Under the pieces are notes generated by a model that saw nothing but the letters and a program-made list of their open reading frames with translations, had not been told where the DNA came from and did no database searches. Below are positions 1-8,408 of a stretch of 30,286 nucleotides of DNA, in pieces (positions within the stretch are counted from its first letter, which is position 1; each line of letters starts with the position of its first letter). The position numbers were made by a program, and so were the translations under genes. Origin of the DNA: Endozoicomonadaceae bacterium (lineage in GTDB: Bacteria; Pseudomonadota; Gammaproteobacteria; Pseudomonadales; Endozoicomonadaceae); contig JAGLCE010000093.1 in NCBI GenBank assembly GCA_023146365.1, positions 1 to 30,286 on the forward strand, read 5' to 3'.

Positions 1-2
1 TG

Positions 3-443
3 ACAGGTTCCAGGCATCGTCTTAATTTGATATCTGTCGTAAGTTCAGAAGGAACTATGCGTTACCAAACATTCACGGGAACCATGGATCAGCATGTTTT
101 CGTGAAGTACTTGAAATCACTGGTGCGAAGCGTCACCAAGCCAATGATAATTATCACCGATGGTCATCCCGCCCATCGATCAAAGCTTGTGAGAGAGTAT
201 GTGGAATCGGAGCCAAAATTACTTGGTTTCCATCTTCTCCCCAGCTATTCACCAGAACTAAACCCTGATGAGCAAGTTTGGAATTACCTAAAGGAAGGGT
301 TGGGTAAAGCGGCTCTGAAAACCAAAACGAATTTCATTGCTTATATTCGTTCTCGGATGAAGAAGTTGCAAAGAATAGTCGCTGGATTCTTTAGAAGAAT
401 TGATACACAATACGCTTGCCGTCAGCGGTTACCTACAAACTGA
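3..443 (+). CDS. IS630-family transposase, C-terminal part (cut by window edge)
   Basis: The frame is open from the left edge of the window to a TGA at 441-443, so the start lies outside. The protein carries the second half of the DDE_3 catalytic core of IS630/Tc1-like transposases: a beta strand ending in ITDGHPAH supplies the second aspartate, and LPSYSPELNPDEQVW followed by a helix supplies the final acidic residue. The tail RRIDTQYACRQRLPTN closes the protein. It would catalyse cut-and-paste transposition of its own element. The reading frame of a broken ABC transporter starts right at its 3' end, which suggests the element inserted into or beside that gene. Whether the complete transposase is intact cannot be seen. 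Confidence 0.85.
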   Translation, partial: TGSRHRLNLISVVSSEGTMRYQTFTGTMDQHVFVKYLKSLVRSVTKPMIIITDGHPAHRSKLVREYVESEPKLLGFHLLPSYSPELNPDEQVWNYLKEGLGKAALKTKTNFIAYIRSRMKKLQRIVAGFFRRIDTQYACRQRLPTN

Positions 444-444
444 T

Positions 445-960
445 TATATCAATACAATCTAATTTTCTACCAAAGCAGATATTCTTAGCGATTGTACCGC
501 CAAACAAATAAACTTGTTGTGGAATATAGCCAATTTTCGATCGCCAGCTTTGTAGATTTTCTTCACTGACAGTCATGTTATCAATTTGATATTATACACT
601 CATTAGACTGATATAATACAATAATCAAATCGACTAAAGTGCTCTTGTCTGCGCCACTTTTATCTATGGATGCAATTTTTTCACCCTTAATTAATGACTA
701 GGTTAATATTGTCTAAAACTGATTTATCTTGATAAGAGAATTTGACATTTATTAGATTAATCTGATGATTAAATTGAATCGCTCCACTTTTTAGATTTTC
801 CTGATTAGTTGATAGCTCTTTGCTAACAATATTAATTGCTCCGCAACCATACACTAACATGTTATATTGATTAATAATCCGCTTTATCGATGGCAATAAC
901 CGATACAAGCCCAATACAAACAAACTTAACGTTGACAATATAGGACACGTCAGATTGTTT
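445..960 (-). pseudogene. ABC exporter (MsbA/PglK-like TMD-NBD protein) relic
   Basis: On the minus strand, 938-687 reads as the end of a type IV ABC exporter membrane domain (LLPSIKRIINQYNMLVYG) running into the start of a nucleotide-binding domain (INVKFSYQDKSVLDNINLVI). The homology continues beyond this frame. A Walker A-like stretch reads DKSGADKSTLVDLI, where a functional motif would be GxxGxGKS. After stops and frameshifts, 550-448 reads ENLQSWRSKIGYIPQQVYLF with an intact Q-loop, then GGTIAKNICFG. Signature, Walker B and most of the membrane domain are missing. The remnant abuts the IS630 transposase and is probably a casualty of that insertion. The similarity to flippase-type exporters such as PglK is a by-eye judgement. 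Confidence 0.75.
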
Positions 961-1020
961 TAAATACAGCACCAATAATCATGCTGATGATGATAATCAT
1001 GATTTTCCTATCCTAAGATA

Positions 1021-1203
1021 TTAAGAACGATCCGAGTCTTCGATCTCAATCATCTCAAAATCATCTTTACCGACTCCGCAGTCTGGACAGAGCCAGTCTG
1101 CCGGCACGTCATCCCAGGCAGTACCGGGAGTAATGTCGTCATCCGGCCAACCCTTAGCTTCGTCATAGACCAAACCGCAAACGACACACTGCCATTTCTT
1201 CAT
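1021..1203 (-). CDS. rubredoxin
   Basis: This 60-residue protein has the classical rubredoxin fold signature: CVVCG (Cys6, Cys9) and CPDCG (Cys39, Cys42) for the FeS4 centre, the aromatic/acidic core VYDEAKGWPDDDITPGTAWDD in between, and an acidic C-terminal tail (EIEDSDRS). It is a cytoplasmic one-electron carrier. Partners in this genome cannot be seen; known rubredoxin partners include alkane hydroxylases, NAD-dependent rubredoxin reductases and oxygen- or peroxide-detoxifying enzymes. The start codon is ATG and no strong Shine-Dalgarno is evident upstream. Length is normal for the one-domain family. It stands alone, with about 190 bases to the next minus-strand gene. Confidence 0.95.
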   Translation of the reverse strand: MKKWQCVVCGLVYDEAKGWPDDDITPGTAWDDVPADWLCPDCGVGKDDFEMIEIEDSDRS

Positions 1204-1391
1204 ATCTAAAGGTTCGCTCTTCGATTTTTGATGACAGGCATATCATAGGTCATCTCTCAGCAAGCATTTCACGGCTTGTCACTGGTGTGAATTATGCCTA
1301 ACATGCGGGAACATATCAAAAGAAAATGCATTACCCAAATATTCGGAGCAAATGATTCCAAGCGCATTGCCGGTTAAGCGTCATGCTGGCT

Positions 1392-2225
1392 TTATGGGTC
1401 AATCATGATCTGTCCAGTTTTGAAATCCATGAGCATGTTATAACTAAAGCGCTTCATGTTCACCGAATCAATCAACTCTAACTGACTGGGTTCGCCGTCA
1501 AACGTTATGTGATAATTCATAGTACCACTCCTGAATGACTTCCAGGACTCAACTATGGGTGAGTACCCAATACCACTTAAGCCCAGCAAATGAACCTGTT
1601 TTACATCACCAGACGATGATTTATCCTGTGAATATGAAACCGTGGTGACAGGGTGTTCTTCAACGGTCGTCCAACCATTTAGGGTTGATTCTGAAGTCCG
1701 GCTCTCTTTCATGATAGCGCTGACTTGAACCGTCACATCGCCAAGGGCATGTGAACCTTCCTTCAAGGGTACCGTTACTCGCTTGAGTTCAACGGGAAGC
1801 TTTATAACCAAACGAAAACGAGCGGACTTAAGGTTTTCATACTTCACATCCTCACGCACCTTAACCTGAATCTCGTTGCTCGCTCCATTCATGGTCTCGA
1901 GCGTTTTTAACACAGCCACATCGTTTCCGGCATTGTCATGAACCTCCAGCACTTCGTACTGGAGTTGGGACAATTTTTGGTTCACGAAACGGAGGTTTTT
2001 CAAATCTACAGAGTGATAGCGAAACGATACATTATCTTCAAAACCGAATCCGAAGCTACCCGTAGGGTCATAGTTGAGTACCTTGGGTAGAACGTCCTGA
2101 AAATAGGCATCCTGTCCACTCCAGTTGATATTGTCCTGCAGGCTGTCACTGACATCCATGCTTGCGCCAATCATCAGCGAGGCCCCCATGGTCAACTGTA
2201 ATCCGATTCCAACGATCCCTGACAT
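1392..2225 (-). CDS. unrecognised 277-residue protein
   Basis: I do not recognise this protein. It has an ATG start with a good ribosome site (GAGGTAA about 6 bases upstream). The first 25 residues are glycine- and methionine-rich and apolar (MSGIVGIGLQLTMGASLMIG) but lack a clear charged n-region and signal-peptidase site, so export is uncertain. The remainder alternates short hydrophobic and polar stretches, as in beta-sandwich proteins, with no cysteines, no transmembrane helices and no motif I know. Two internal stretches (NEIQVKVREDVKYENL and RFRLVIKLPVELKRVTVPL) look like paired beta strands. The ORF is intact and codon use matches neighbouring housekeeping genes, so it is probably a functional accessory protein. 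It is separate from the rubredoxin gene. Confidence 0.7.
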   Translation of the reverse strand: MSGIVGIGLQLTMGASLMIGASMDVSDSLQDNINWSGQDAYFQDVLPKVLNYDPTGSFGFGFEDNVSFRYHSVDLKNLRFVNQKLSQLQYEVLEVHDNAGNDVAVLKTLETMNGASNEIQVKVREDVKYENLKSARFRLVIKLPVELKRVTVPLKEGSHALGDVTVQVSAIMKESRTSESTLNGWTTVEEHPVTTVSYSQDKSSSGDVKQVHLLGLSGIGYSPIVESWKSFRSGTMNYHITFDGEPSQLELIDSVNMKRFSYNMLMDFKTGQIMIDP

Positions 2226-2916
2226 ACTTCTTACCTCACATCTTGTCAGTCAAACGCAATACGGTTGCAATGATACTTTAACAGCCGTCTTCCAACGCTT
2301 TTAACCTTGACCAGATCATCAGCATTGATAAACCAACTAGGCTACTCATGGAATTCAACCATCGCCCTAGCGGTATTAGCACTACACAAAAACAATACTC
2401 GATCAATAACATCCATTTTGTCGATGTTGATATTAATCCGATCGGTATCAGCGGAGACTGAGATGATGATTGTCGCAAGGGAGGATCGCAGAACATGTGA
2501 ATATATGATGTAAAAACATGAGCGACCTCCTTGTACTGCAAAACCTCTGCTCACACTTATTGTTTTAGTTGAAAGAAAAAGGAAGAAAACCAAAAAGCGC
2601 TGACAGGCTCAATGTGGTTCATCGAGCCGCCATTAACCTGTAAAGCAATGACTATAAAAGAGAGAAATACTAAAACAGTCGTCAACAATCAGTCAGCATC
2701 TAATGATTGCATCAGACCTCTTCTGAATGCTGGCCTACCGAGCATTGTCTTTATAGAGGCGGTCGACGATTCACTAATAAATCGCTCTTGGGGGAAGTGC
2801 TTTCTTTTACAATTTGCGTCATGCCATAGCACCCAAAACTCATGTCGTGTATGCTTATGGTATCTATTTGCGTAGCATTACTGGCACAAATTACTTCTAA
2901 AACTAATGGATCGACT
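2226..2916. other. intergenic stretch without a recognisable gene
   Basis: This is nearly 700 bases between the unknown minus-strand gene and the small plus-strand gene. Several overlapping ORFs of 60-87 codons exist in both directions, but none has a recognisable motif, convincing ribosome site or consistent coding character. One plus frame is open from 2282 to 2458 and has protein-like composition, so an eroded gene is possible. No terminator or promoter stands out. Confidence 0.5.
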
Positions 2917-3303
2917 ATGGCGGTTATTTTACAGTTTCCTGGCAATGCGCCTACTCATTCTCTGACAGTGAACCGAGTTGATTCCGTACCGGAATTTGTA
3001 CTGTCCTATAATCAAATCCATTTTTTCCGGCACGCTGGAACTGAAGATCTACTCACCTTGCGTGGCAACGCCATTCATGTCGTGTTCGAGCTGCAACAAC
3101 GCCGTAATGAGCTACAGCTGCACTGCTGGAACGAGAGCCGTAAAAAAAGCGCTGATGACGCCTTCGTCAACTTCTTGACTGATACCGTCAACCGGCTAGA
3201 AGATATTGTCTATTACGTCATGGATCATGTGACCCCAGAGGATGCCCTGGAACTCAGCGGTCTTCCTGACTTCGCTTGGGTTGATCTACTAGCCAGCCAC
3301 TGA
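2917..3303 (+). CDS. unrecognised small protein (128 residues)
   Basis: The start is placed at the ATG at 2917 (MAVILQFPGN), preceded by ATGGA, rather than at the longer frame beginning at 2842, whose extra residues look like non-coding translation. The protein appears soluble and cytoplasmic. It begins with a beta strand, has a central region FELQQRRNELQLHCW, and ends with an acidic amphipathic helix (FVNFLTDTVNRLEDIVYYV) and the segment TPEDALELSGLPDFAWVDLL. I see no catalytic motif. It lies 110 bases upstream of the RDD-family gene in the same direction, so the two may be cotranscribed. I cannot assign a function. Confidence 0.65.
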   Translation: MAVILQFPGNAPTHSLTVNRVDSVPEFVLSYNQIHFFRHAGTEDLLTLRGNAIHVVFELQQRRNELQLHCWNESRKKSADDAFVNFLTDTVNRLEDIVYYVMDHVTPEDALELSGLPDFAWVDLLASH

Positions 3304-3413
3304 TTTTGATCATTTCATAGCGACTTTATTTTTGACCTGAAACGGAATCACTTGAACCTGTTTCGCATTGCCGTAAACTCATTGATCATCATGACAAAAT
3401 ATTCACGAATCGT

Positions 3414-3899
3414 ATGAGCAGCTTTACCGATCAGGCAACCCATGTTCCGTTACCCAACGCTCCACTATGGCGCCGACTGGCGGCTATGTTCTATGACTCT
3501 CTATTGGTGGTCGCTCTGATGATGGTCACCACAGGTCTCTATCATGCAATGATCAATCAGTGGTTGCTGAAAATGGATGATGCTCCTCTTGGCATCAACC
3601 CATATCTCGCCACTTTACTGGTCTTTGTCACATTTGGTTTTTTTGCCTGTTTCTGGACTTATAAGGGACAGACTCTGGGTATGCAGGTATGGCGTATCCG
3701 AGTACAGAATGCTGACGGTAGTGTCATCTCCCTGTGGCAGTGCTTGTTGCGATTCATGGTTGCGATTCCCGCCATCGGACTGGCACTGATCGGTGAGTTA
3801 TGGATGAAAATCGATAAGAAAGGAAAGACTTGGCCGGACCGTTATTCGATGTCGGAAGTCGTGGAGCTACCCAAAGGATTTTATGGTCTCAAGCAATGA
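3414..3899 (+). CDS. RDD-family inner-membrane protein
   Basis: This 161-residue protein has the RDD layout. An N-terminal arginine pair followed by an aspartate opens the first membrane segment (LWRRLAAMFYDSLLVVALMM, about residues 19-47). A second hydrophobic segment lies around residues 64-83 and ends in FWTYKGQTLGMQVWRIRV, the family's conserved cytoplasmic stretch. A third segment lies around 110-127, followed by KTWPDRYS, the usual last motif with its aspartate. Some RDD proteins have been linked to ion or osmolyte transport, but the family is broadly of unknown function. The gene converges with lptG, 59 bases away. Genes of this family are often found beside lptFG and pepA in Pseudomonas-like genomes. 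Confidence 0.85.
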   Translation: MSSFTDQATHVPLPNAPLWRRLAAMFYDSLLVVALMMVTTGLYHAMINQWLLKMDDAPLGINPYLATLLVFVTFGFFACFWTYKGQTLGMQVWRIRVQNADGSVISLWQCLLRFMVAIPAIGLALIGELWMKIDKKGKTWPDRYSMSEVVELPKGFYGLKQ

Positions 3900-3958
3900 C
3901 TGAGAACCTCTTACTATCCGACCACTACGTCCGCCATGATAAAAATGACCGTCAAACA

Positions 3959-5017
3959 CTAAGCTACCCTGCGCAGCAATATCACGCCAATCCCGAAGCA
4001 GATTGCAATCGGTAGCAGTGCCGCCACTATAGGTGAAAAACCATAAACCAAACTTGCCGGTCCCATCAGGTTTTGCAGCATCATAAACATCACGCCTGTC
4101 ATTACACCTGCAAACAGACGCAGCCCCATACTAACTGAACGCAGAGGGCCGAAAATAAACGACATCCCGATCATCACCAGAGCAAAAATCGACAACGGTT
4201 GCAGAATTTTCTTCCATAACGCCAAAACATATTCACCGCTCTTGAGCCCCTGTTCTCGCAGATAACCGATATACGTCATCAAACCTTCGATAGACAGATC
4301 ATCCGGCTTGACGACAATGACCTTGAGCAGCATTGTTGTCAGCTTTGCATGCCAGTCTTCGGTCGGGCTTCTGGTCGTTGTCACCTTGTCGCCTTGATAA
4401 TGGCTGTTTTTTACATCTTGCAGCAGCCAGTGATCGCCTTGATAAGTCGCACGATCAGCGTAACTGCTTTCAACCAAACGCTGTTTGTCATCAAACGTAA
4501 AGCGGCTTACGCCATATAGGACACCAGGAGGTTGTACCGCATTAAAGAACATGAAACTGTTACCCTCCCGATGCCAAATTCCTTCATCGCTATAGCGACC
4601 ATCGGTTGAGCGCTCGATCTTCCGCTGGGTCACCGCCTTTTGCTCGGAAACTGGCATGAGATATTCACCGATCAGCATACCTCCCACGATCATCAACAGT
4701 GCCGGCTTGATGACTGCCCAGCCGATCCTGCTGAGTGATACGCCCGCAGCACGCATCACTACCAGCTCACTATGACCGGCCATACTACCCAGACTTACTA
4801 GACAGCCGATCAGCGCGGCTATCGGAATTGCGTCGTAGATCCGCTTTGGAGTGATCAATATCATGTACTTCAAAATTTGAGGCAACTGATAATGGGCTCG
4901 TATACTGTCCAGCTGATCCAAAAAAACGAAAAGGTTGTTTAGAAAAACCAGCACCACCAATACGATTAACATAGCACCCAGAACATTCAGGCCGATGTAA
5001 CGATCAAGCTTTTTCAT
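3959..5017 (-). CDS. lptG: LPS export ABC transporter permease LptG
   Basis: LptG and LptF form the inner-membrane permease pair that, with the LptB ATPase, extracts lipopolysaccharide and passes it to LptC and the Lpt bridge. The start is set at the ATG at 5017 (MKKLDRYIGLNVLGAMLIVL), which matches the family N-terminus; the frame is open further upstream but would overlap lptF. The 352 residues show two or three N-terminal membrane helices (about 12-33, 60-85, 95-120), a periplasmic beta-jellyroll domain (about 125-255, including EGIWHREGNSFMFFNAV), and three C-terminal helices ending in LLRRVA. The family stretch LVVMRAAGVSLSRIGW, the cytoplasmic coupling helix, is present. The gene starts five bases after the lptF stop codon, so translation is probably coupled. 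Confidence 0.95.
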   Translation of the reverse strand: MKKLDRYIGLNVLGAMLIVLVVLVFLNNLFVFLDQLDSIRAHYQLPQILKYMILITPKRIYDAIPIAALIGCLVSLGSMAGHSELVVMRAAGVSLSRIGWAVIKPALLMIVGGMLIGEYLMPVSEQKAVTQRKIERSTDGRYSDEGIWHREGNSFMFFNAVQPPGVLYGVSRFTFDDKQRLVESSYADRATYQGDHWLLQDVKNSHYQGDKVTTTRSPTEDWHAKLTTMLLKVIVVKPDDLSIEGLMTYIGYLREQGLKSGEYVLALWKKILQPLSIFALVMIGMSFIFGPLRSVSMGLRLFAGVMTGVMFMMLQNLMGPASLVYGFSPIVAALLPIAICFGIGVILLRRVA

Positions 5018-5022
5018 GACTC

Positions 5023-6114
5023 TTAACGCCCTCTGCCACGCAACATCTGGGTCAGTCCACGCCAGTAAAACATCACCAACGCAATTGCCAAAAATAGCCC
5101 ATGAACCTGCCATACACCGATGGATGGAGATAAATTTCCGTCCTCCACTGCACCACAGGCAGCAATCAACAGCGCAAGATAGAGGAGATAAAGCAGAATG
5201 CCCGGTAGTAGCCTCATAAAGCGCCCCTGCCGTGGATTAACCCGAGCCAACGGTAACGCCATGAGCACCACCACCGGCACCAGCAGCGGCAGCGAAATAC
5301 GCCACTGCCATTCCGCTTTGCTAGCGATGTTAAGGTCATGACTCAATAGGACCGATGTCGGTTGCGCACGCTCCTTGCTGGCACGGGCATCATGGCTCTT
5401 CATCTGAATACCGTAGGTTTCATATTTCATAATGCGGCTCTTGGGCTGCCCCGCAGCTAGCTCATAGCGATAACCGTTCGATAGCATCAGATAACGTTTC
5501 CCACTCTTCTCATCAAGGTGTTGATGCCCCTGATCGGCCAACAGCAAGGTCATTTCACTCCGCCCATCTTTTTCAGAACGCTGTGCAATGAAAACATGGT
5601 TCATGAACGATTTATCATCTAAAACCGTCTCAACGTAGGCAGTACGGTCACCATTATTGAGCACTTGGAATCGTCCTGGGGCCAGCCGATTGATCCCGCT
5701 CATGCTGTCCTGACGGTGCAGGATATCTTCCACCTTTGCTGTACCCATTGGGGTCAGCCAGATACTGAACAAGCTAACCAGCAGTGCCACTAGTAACGCT
5801 GGCAACATGGTGTAACCCAGTAGCTGATGTTGACTCATGCCACAGGCTTCCAGTACCGTCATTTCGCTGTCTACATAAAGTCGTCCGTGAGCTAGCAGAA
5901 TGCCGATGAATAACGCAAGCGGCATGATCATCTCTAAGAAACCGGGTATGCGATAACCCATGATAGCGAACAGGAGCTCGGCCTGGATTCCACCGGTCGC
6001 CGCCTGTTCGAGGTATTTAATAAAACGCTCGCAGACAATGATCAGCAGTAAAATACCGCTGATAGCCAGCCAAGTATTAAGAAGTTCTTTAGTGATATAG
6101 CGCAATACGATCAA
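5023..6114 (-). CDS. lptF: LPS export ABC transporter permease LptF
   Basis: LptF is the partner of LptG in the LptB2FG lipopolysaccharide extractor. The 363 residues begin MIVLRYITKELLNTWLAISG, the standard family opening, so the start is taken as the TTG at 6114, preceded by GGAATT; no in-frame ATG fits the conserved N-terminus. Three N-terminal membrane segments, the coupling-helix motif DSEMTVLEACGMSQHQLLG, a periplasmic jellyroll domain (about residues 130-265, with SGINRLAPGRFQVL) and three C-terminal membrane segments are visible. The last helices read LLYLLYLALLIAACGAVEDG and GVWQVHGLFLAIALVMFYW. It is the first gene of the lptFG operon and diverges from pepA with a 187-base shared upstream region. 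Confidence 0.95.
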   Translation of the reverse strand: MIVLRYITKELLNTWLAISGILLLIIVCERFIKYLEQAATGGIQAELLFAIMGYRIPGFLEMIMPLALFIGILLAHGRLYVDSEMTVLEACGMSQHQLLGYTMLPALLVALLVSLFSIWLTPMGTAKVEDILHRQDSMSGINRLAPGRFQVLNNGDRTAYVETVLDDKSFMNHVFIAQRSEKDGRSEMTLLLADQGHQHLDEKSGKRYLMLSNGYRYELAAGQPKSRIMKYETYGIQMKSHDARASKERAQPTSVLLSHDLNIASKAEWQWRISLPLLVPVVVLMALPLARVNPRQGRFMRLLPGILLYLLYLALLIAACGAVEDGNLSPSIGVWQVHGLFLAIALVMFYWRGLTQMLRGRGR

Positions 6115-6240
6115 AGCTGAATTCCGATACTGTATCAGTTGTCTCAGGGCTATATATCAAAATGCACAGATATGACGTAACCCACTAAAACACTTCCCTG
6201 TTATGCTCAAGATGTTGCTTGTCGCTAACTATAGAACACG

Positions 6241-6268
6241 TTCACATTGGCAAGTAACTGTGTATTAT
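6241..6268 (+). promoter_or_regulatory. possible sigma-70 promoter for pepA
   Basis: TTCACA (6241-6246) and TATTAT (6263-6268) are spaced by 16 bases and end 33 bases before the pepA ATG. Both boxes deviate from consensus. The region also has to drive lptF on the other strand; I see no clear promoter for that direction. Confidence 0.35.
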
Positions 6269-6301
6269 CTCTAAAACAGCCATGTATGTCTCGGAGCAAT
6301 T

Positions 6302-7864
6302 ATGGAAATTTCAGTGAAGATTGGTGCTGCTGACAAGCAACGTACACAATGCTTGGTGATTTTAGCTGGAAAAACACAGCAAAACACAGCTTTTATCGCT
6401 GTCGACAAGGCAACCGGTAATCTACTCAGTAAGCTACTCAAGCGTGGCGATCTGAAACAGACACCCGGACAGACTTTACTGATCCCCTCGATCGATGGAG
6501 TTCAAGCTGAACGGATCCTCCTCGTCGCCACAGGCAAGGAGACGTTAACAGCCAAAACGGCAATCAAAGTCATCGCCGGTATTGTTACTGCTGTTAAGCT
6601 GTCGGCGGTCAGCAATGCGGTAGTCAGCCTCGATGGCCTAGAGCCTGAAGATCGCTCACCTGCATGGGCTGCTAGCCAGCTAAGCCAGTCATTGGAACTC
6701 TCTAGCTATCGTTTTGAGCAGTTCAAAAGCCAGAAAGATAACAAAGACGACAAAGACGTTACATTGAATAAAGTCACCCTGCAACTGACCGTCCGAAAAG
6801 AGTTGGTAGACATAGAGAAGGCTGCCATCACTGGTCGCGCCATCGGTTTTGGTATGAATCAAGCCCGAAATTTAGGCGACCTGCCAGGTAACGAGTGCAC
6901 CCCCAGCCACCTCGCCAAAGAGGCCGAGAACCTAGCTCGCCAAAACACCAAGCTCAGCACCAAAGTGCTAGGTGAAAAAGAGATGAAAAAACTAGGCATG
7001 GGCTCCTTCCTCTCTGTGACCAAGGGCTCTGCGGAAGAGGGCAAGTTGATCACCATGGAATACAAGGGTGGCAAACGGGGTGAGCAACCGATCGTTCTGC
7101 TTGGCAAGGGCGTTACATTTGACTCCGGAGGTATCAGCCTCAAACCCGGCGCGGCAATGGACGAGATGAAGTTCGATATGTGCGGTGCCGCTTCGGTACT
7201 GGGTGCAATGCACACCATTGTTACCTTAAAACTGCCTATCAACGTAGTCGGTATGATTGCTAGTGCGGAAAACATGCCATCAGGTCATGCCAGCAAACCC
7301 GGTGATATCGTCACCTCTTTGTCGGGGCAAACGATCGAAATACTGAACACAGATGCGGAAGGCCGTCTCGTTCTCTGCGACGCCCTCACCTATGCTGAGC
7401 GCTTCAAACCCCGAGCTGTTGTTGATATTGCCACACTGACCGGTGCTTGCATCGTCGCCTTGGGTGCTCATATTAGCGGCCTGCTCAGTAACAATGATGA
7501 CCTGGCCGAGCAACTACTTGCTGCCGGACAACAGGCCGAAGATCCAGCTTGGCGTATGCCGATGGATGAAACCTACGACAAAATGCTCGACAGTAACTTT
7601 GCCGATATGGCCAATATCGGTGGTCGCCCCGCGGGCACCATTACAGCAGGATGCTTCCTCGCTCGGTACGCTAAATCCTTCTCTTGGGCTCACTTGGACA
7701 TCGCAGGCACTGCTTGGAATAGCGGCAAAAAGAAAGGCTCTACGGGTCGACCGGTTCCTTTGCTGGTTCAGTTTCTGCTGGATCAAATAGCGCATGATGC
7801 AGCTAATACAGTAACTATGCAAAAAACGTCTGCGAGAAAAAAAACGGCTAGCCGTAAAACGTAA
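6302..7864 (+). CDS. pepA: leucyl aminopeptidase PepA (M17 family)
   Basis: PepA is a hexameric, two-metal M17 aminopeptidase that removes N-terminal residues from peptides in the cytoplasm. In E. coli it also binds DNA in Xer recombination at cer and in carAB control. The 520 residues contain an N-terminal macro-like domain (about 1-165) and the catalytic domain with GKGVTFDSGGISLKP (Lys269 and Asp274 as metal/catalytic residues) and the M17 signature NTDAEGRL at residues 349-356. The start ATG has GGAG five bases upstream. After the usual domain end (VQFLLDQIA) there is a short lysine/arginine-rich tail ending TSARKKTASRKT, longer and more basic than the E. coli C-terminus. holC follows in the same direction, as in other gammaproteobacteria. 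Confidence 0.97.
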   Translation: MEISVKIGAADKQRTQCLVILAGKTQQNTAFIAVDKATGNLLSKLLKRGDLKQTPGQTLLIPSIDGVQAERILLVATGKETLTAKTAIKVIAGIVTAVKLSAVSNAVVSLDGLEPEDRSPAWAASQLSQSLELSSYRFEQFKSQKDNKDDKDVTLNKVTLQLTVRKELVDIEKAAITGRAIGFGMNQARNLGDLPGNECTPSHLAKEAENLARQNTKLSTKVLGEKEMKKLGMGSFLSVTKGSAEEGKLITMEYKGGKRGEQPIVLLGKGVTFDSGGISLKPGAAMDEMKFDMCGAASVLGAMHTIVTLKLPINVVGMIASAENMPSGHASKPGDIVTSLSGQTIEILNTDAEGRLVLCDALTYAERFKPRAVVDIATLTGACIVALGAHISGLLSNNDDLAEQLLAAGQQAEDPAWRMPMDETYDKMLDSNFADMANIGGRPAGTITAGCFLARYAKSFSWAHLDIAGTAWNSGKKKGSTGRPVPLLVQFLLDQIAHDAANTVTMQKTSARKKTASRKT

Positions 7865-7874
7865 GCTCGCTTGG

Positions 7875-7899
7875 TAACAGGTACGATCTACGCCTGTTA
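7875..7899. terminator. weak hairpin after pepA
   Basis: The arms TAACAGG (7875-7881) and CCTGTTA (7893-7899) are perfectly complementary around an 11-base loop, just downstream of the pepA stop. No U-tract follows, so factor-independent termination would be inefficient. It may attenuate pepA-holC transcription or stabilise the pepA mRNA end. Confidence 0.3.
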
Positions 7900-7949
7900 T
7901 CATTACTCGTGTACTATTGTAACGTTTTACCTTTGTTTGGTTTATTGTC

Positions 7950-8408
7950 ATGTCACACGTCAACTTCTACATTCTTGCAGGCAAACAGCCTGATGATCGA
8001 CACCAGTTTTCCTGTTGTCTGATAGAGACTGCTTGGCGCAAGGGTCACCGAGTTCATATCCATGCCGACAGTCAAGTAGAAGCCATTCTGCTGGATAAGC
8101 TGCTTTGGCAATTTCGAGAAGACAGCTTCATTCCTCACCGTCTTCAAAACGATGACTACCTGACTAAAGCGCCGGTCACCATAGATTGGCAAATTGCCAG
8201 TCTGGCACTCCATGATGATGTACTAATCAACCTGGCTCAGACCATTCCCGAGCAGTGCACACGATTCAGCCGCATCAGCGAGGTCGTCATACAGACTCCA
8301 GAGGTGCTAGCCATGACCCGAACACATTACCGTCGATACGAAGAGCTGGGCTGCCCCCTGAGCACCCACGACATGAAAAGCTGGCGCACGACAGGACCAT
8401 ATTGCTGA
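7950..8408 (+). CDS. holC: DNA polymerase III chi subunit HolC
   Basis: Chi pairs with psi (HolD) in the clamp-loader complex and binds the SSB C-terminus, linking the replicase to the lagging-strand template. The 152 residues start MSHVNFYILAGKQPDDRHQF, with the family pattern of an N-terminal beta strand followed by a helix (FSCCLIETAWRKGHRVHIH). DKLLWQFREDSFIPH and the late FSRISEVV...MTRTHYRRYEELGCPLSTHDM complete the fold. Length is slightly above the E. coli protein (147), and the last residues, WRTTGPYC, are not conserved in the family. In most relatives valS follows immediately; here about 6.9 kb carrying two toxin genes intervenes. Confidence 0.92.
   Translation: MSHVNFYILAGKQPDDRHQFSCCLIETAWRKGHRVHIHADSQVEAILLDKLLWQFREDSFIPHRLQNDDYLTKAPVTIDWQIASLALHDDVLINLAQTIPEQCTRFSRISEVVIQTPEVLAMTRTHYRRYEELGCPLSTHDMKSWRTTGPYC

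Noticed and set aside
2278..2875. Cluster of overlapping 60-90 codon ORFs on both strands
   Set aside because: None has a convincing ribosome site or recognisable motif; noted only as a possible eroded gene in the gap entry.
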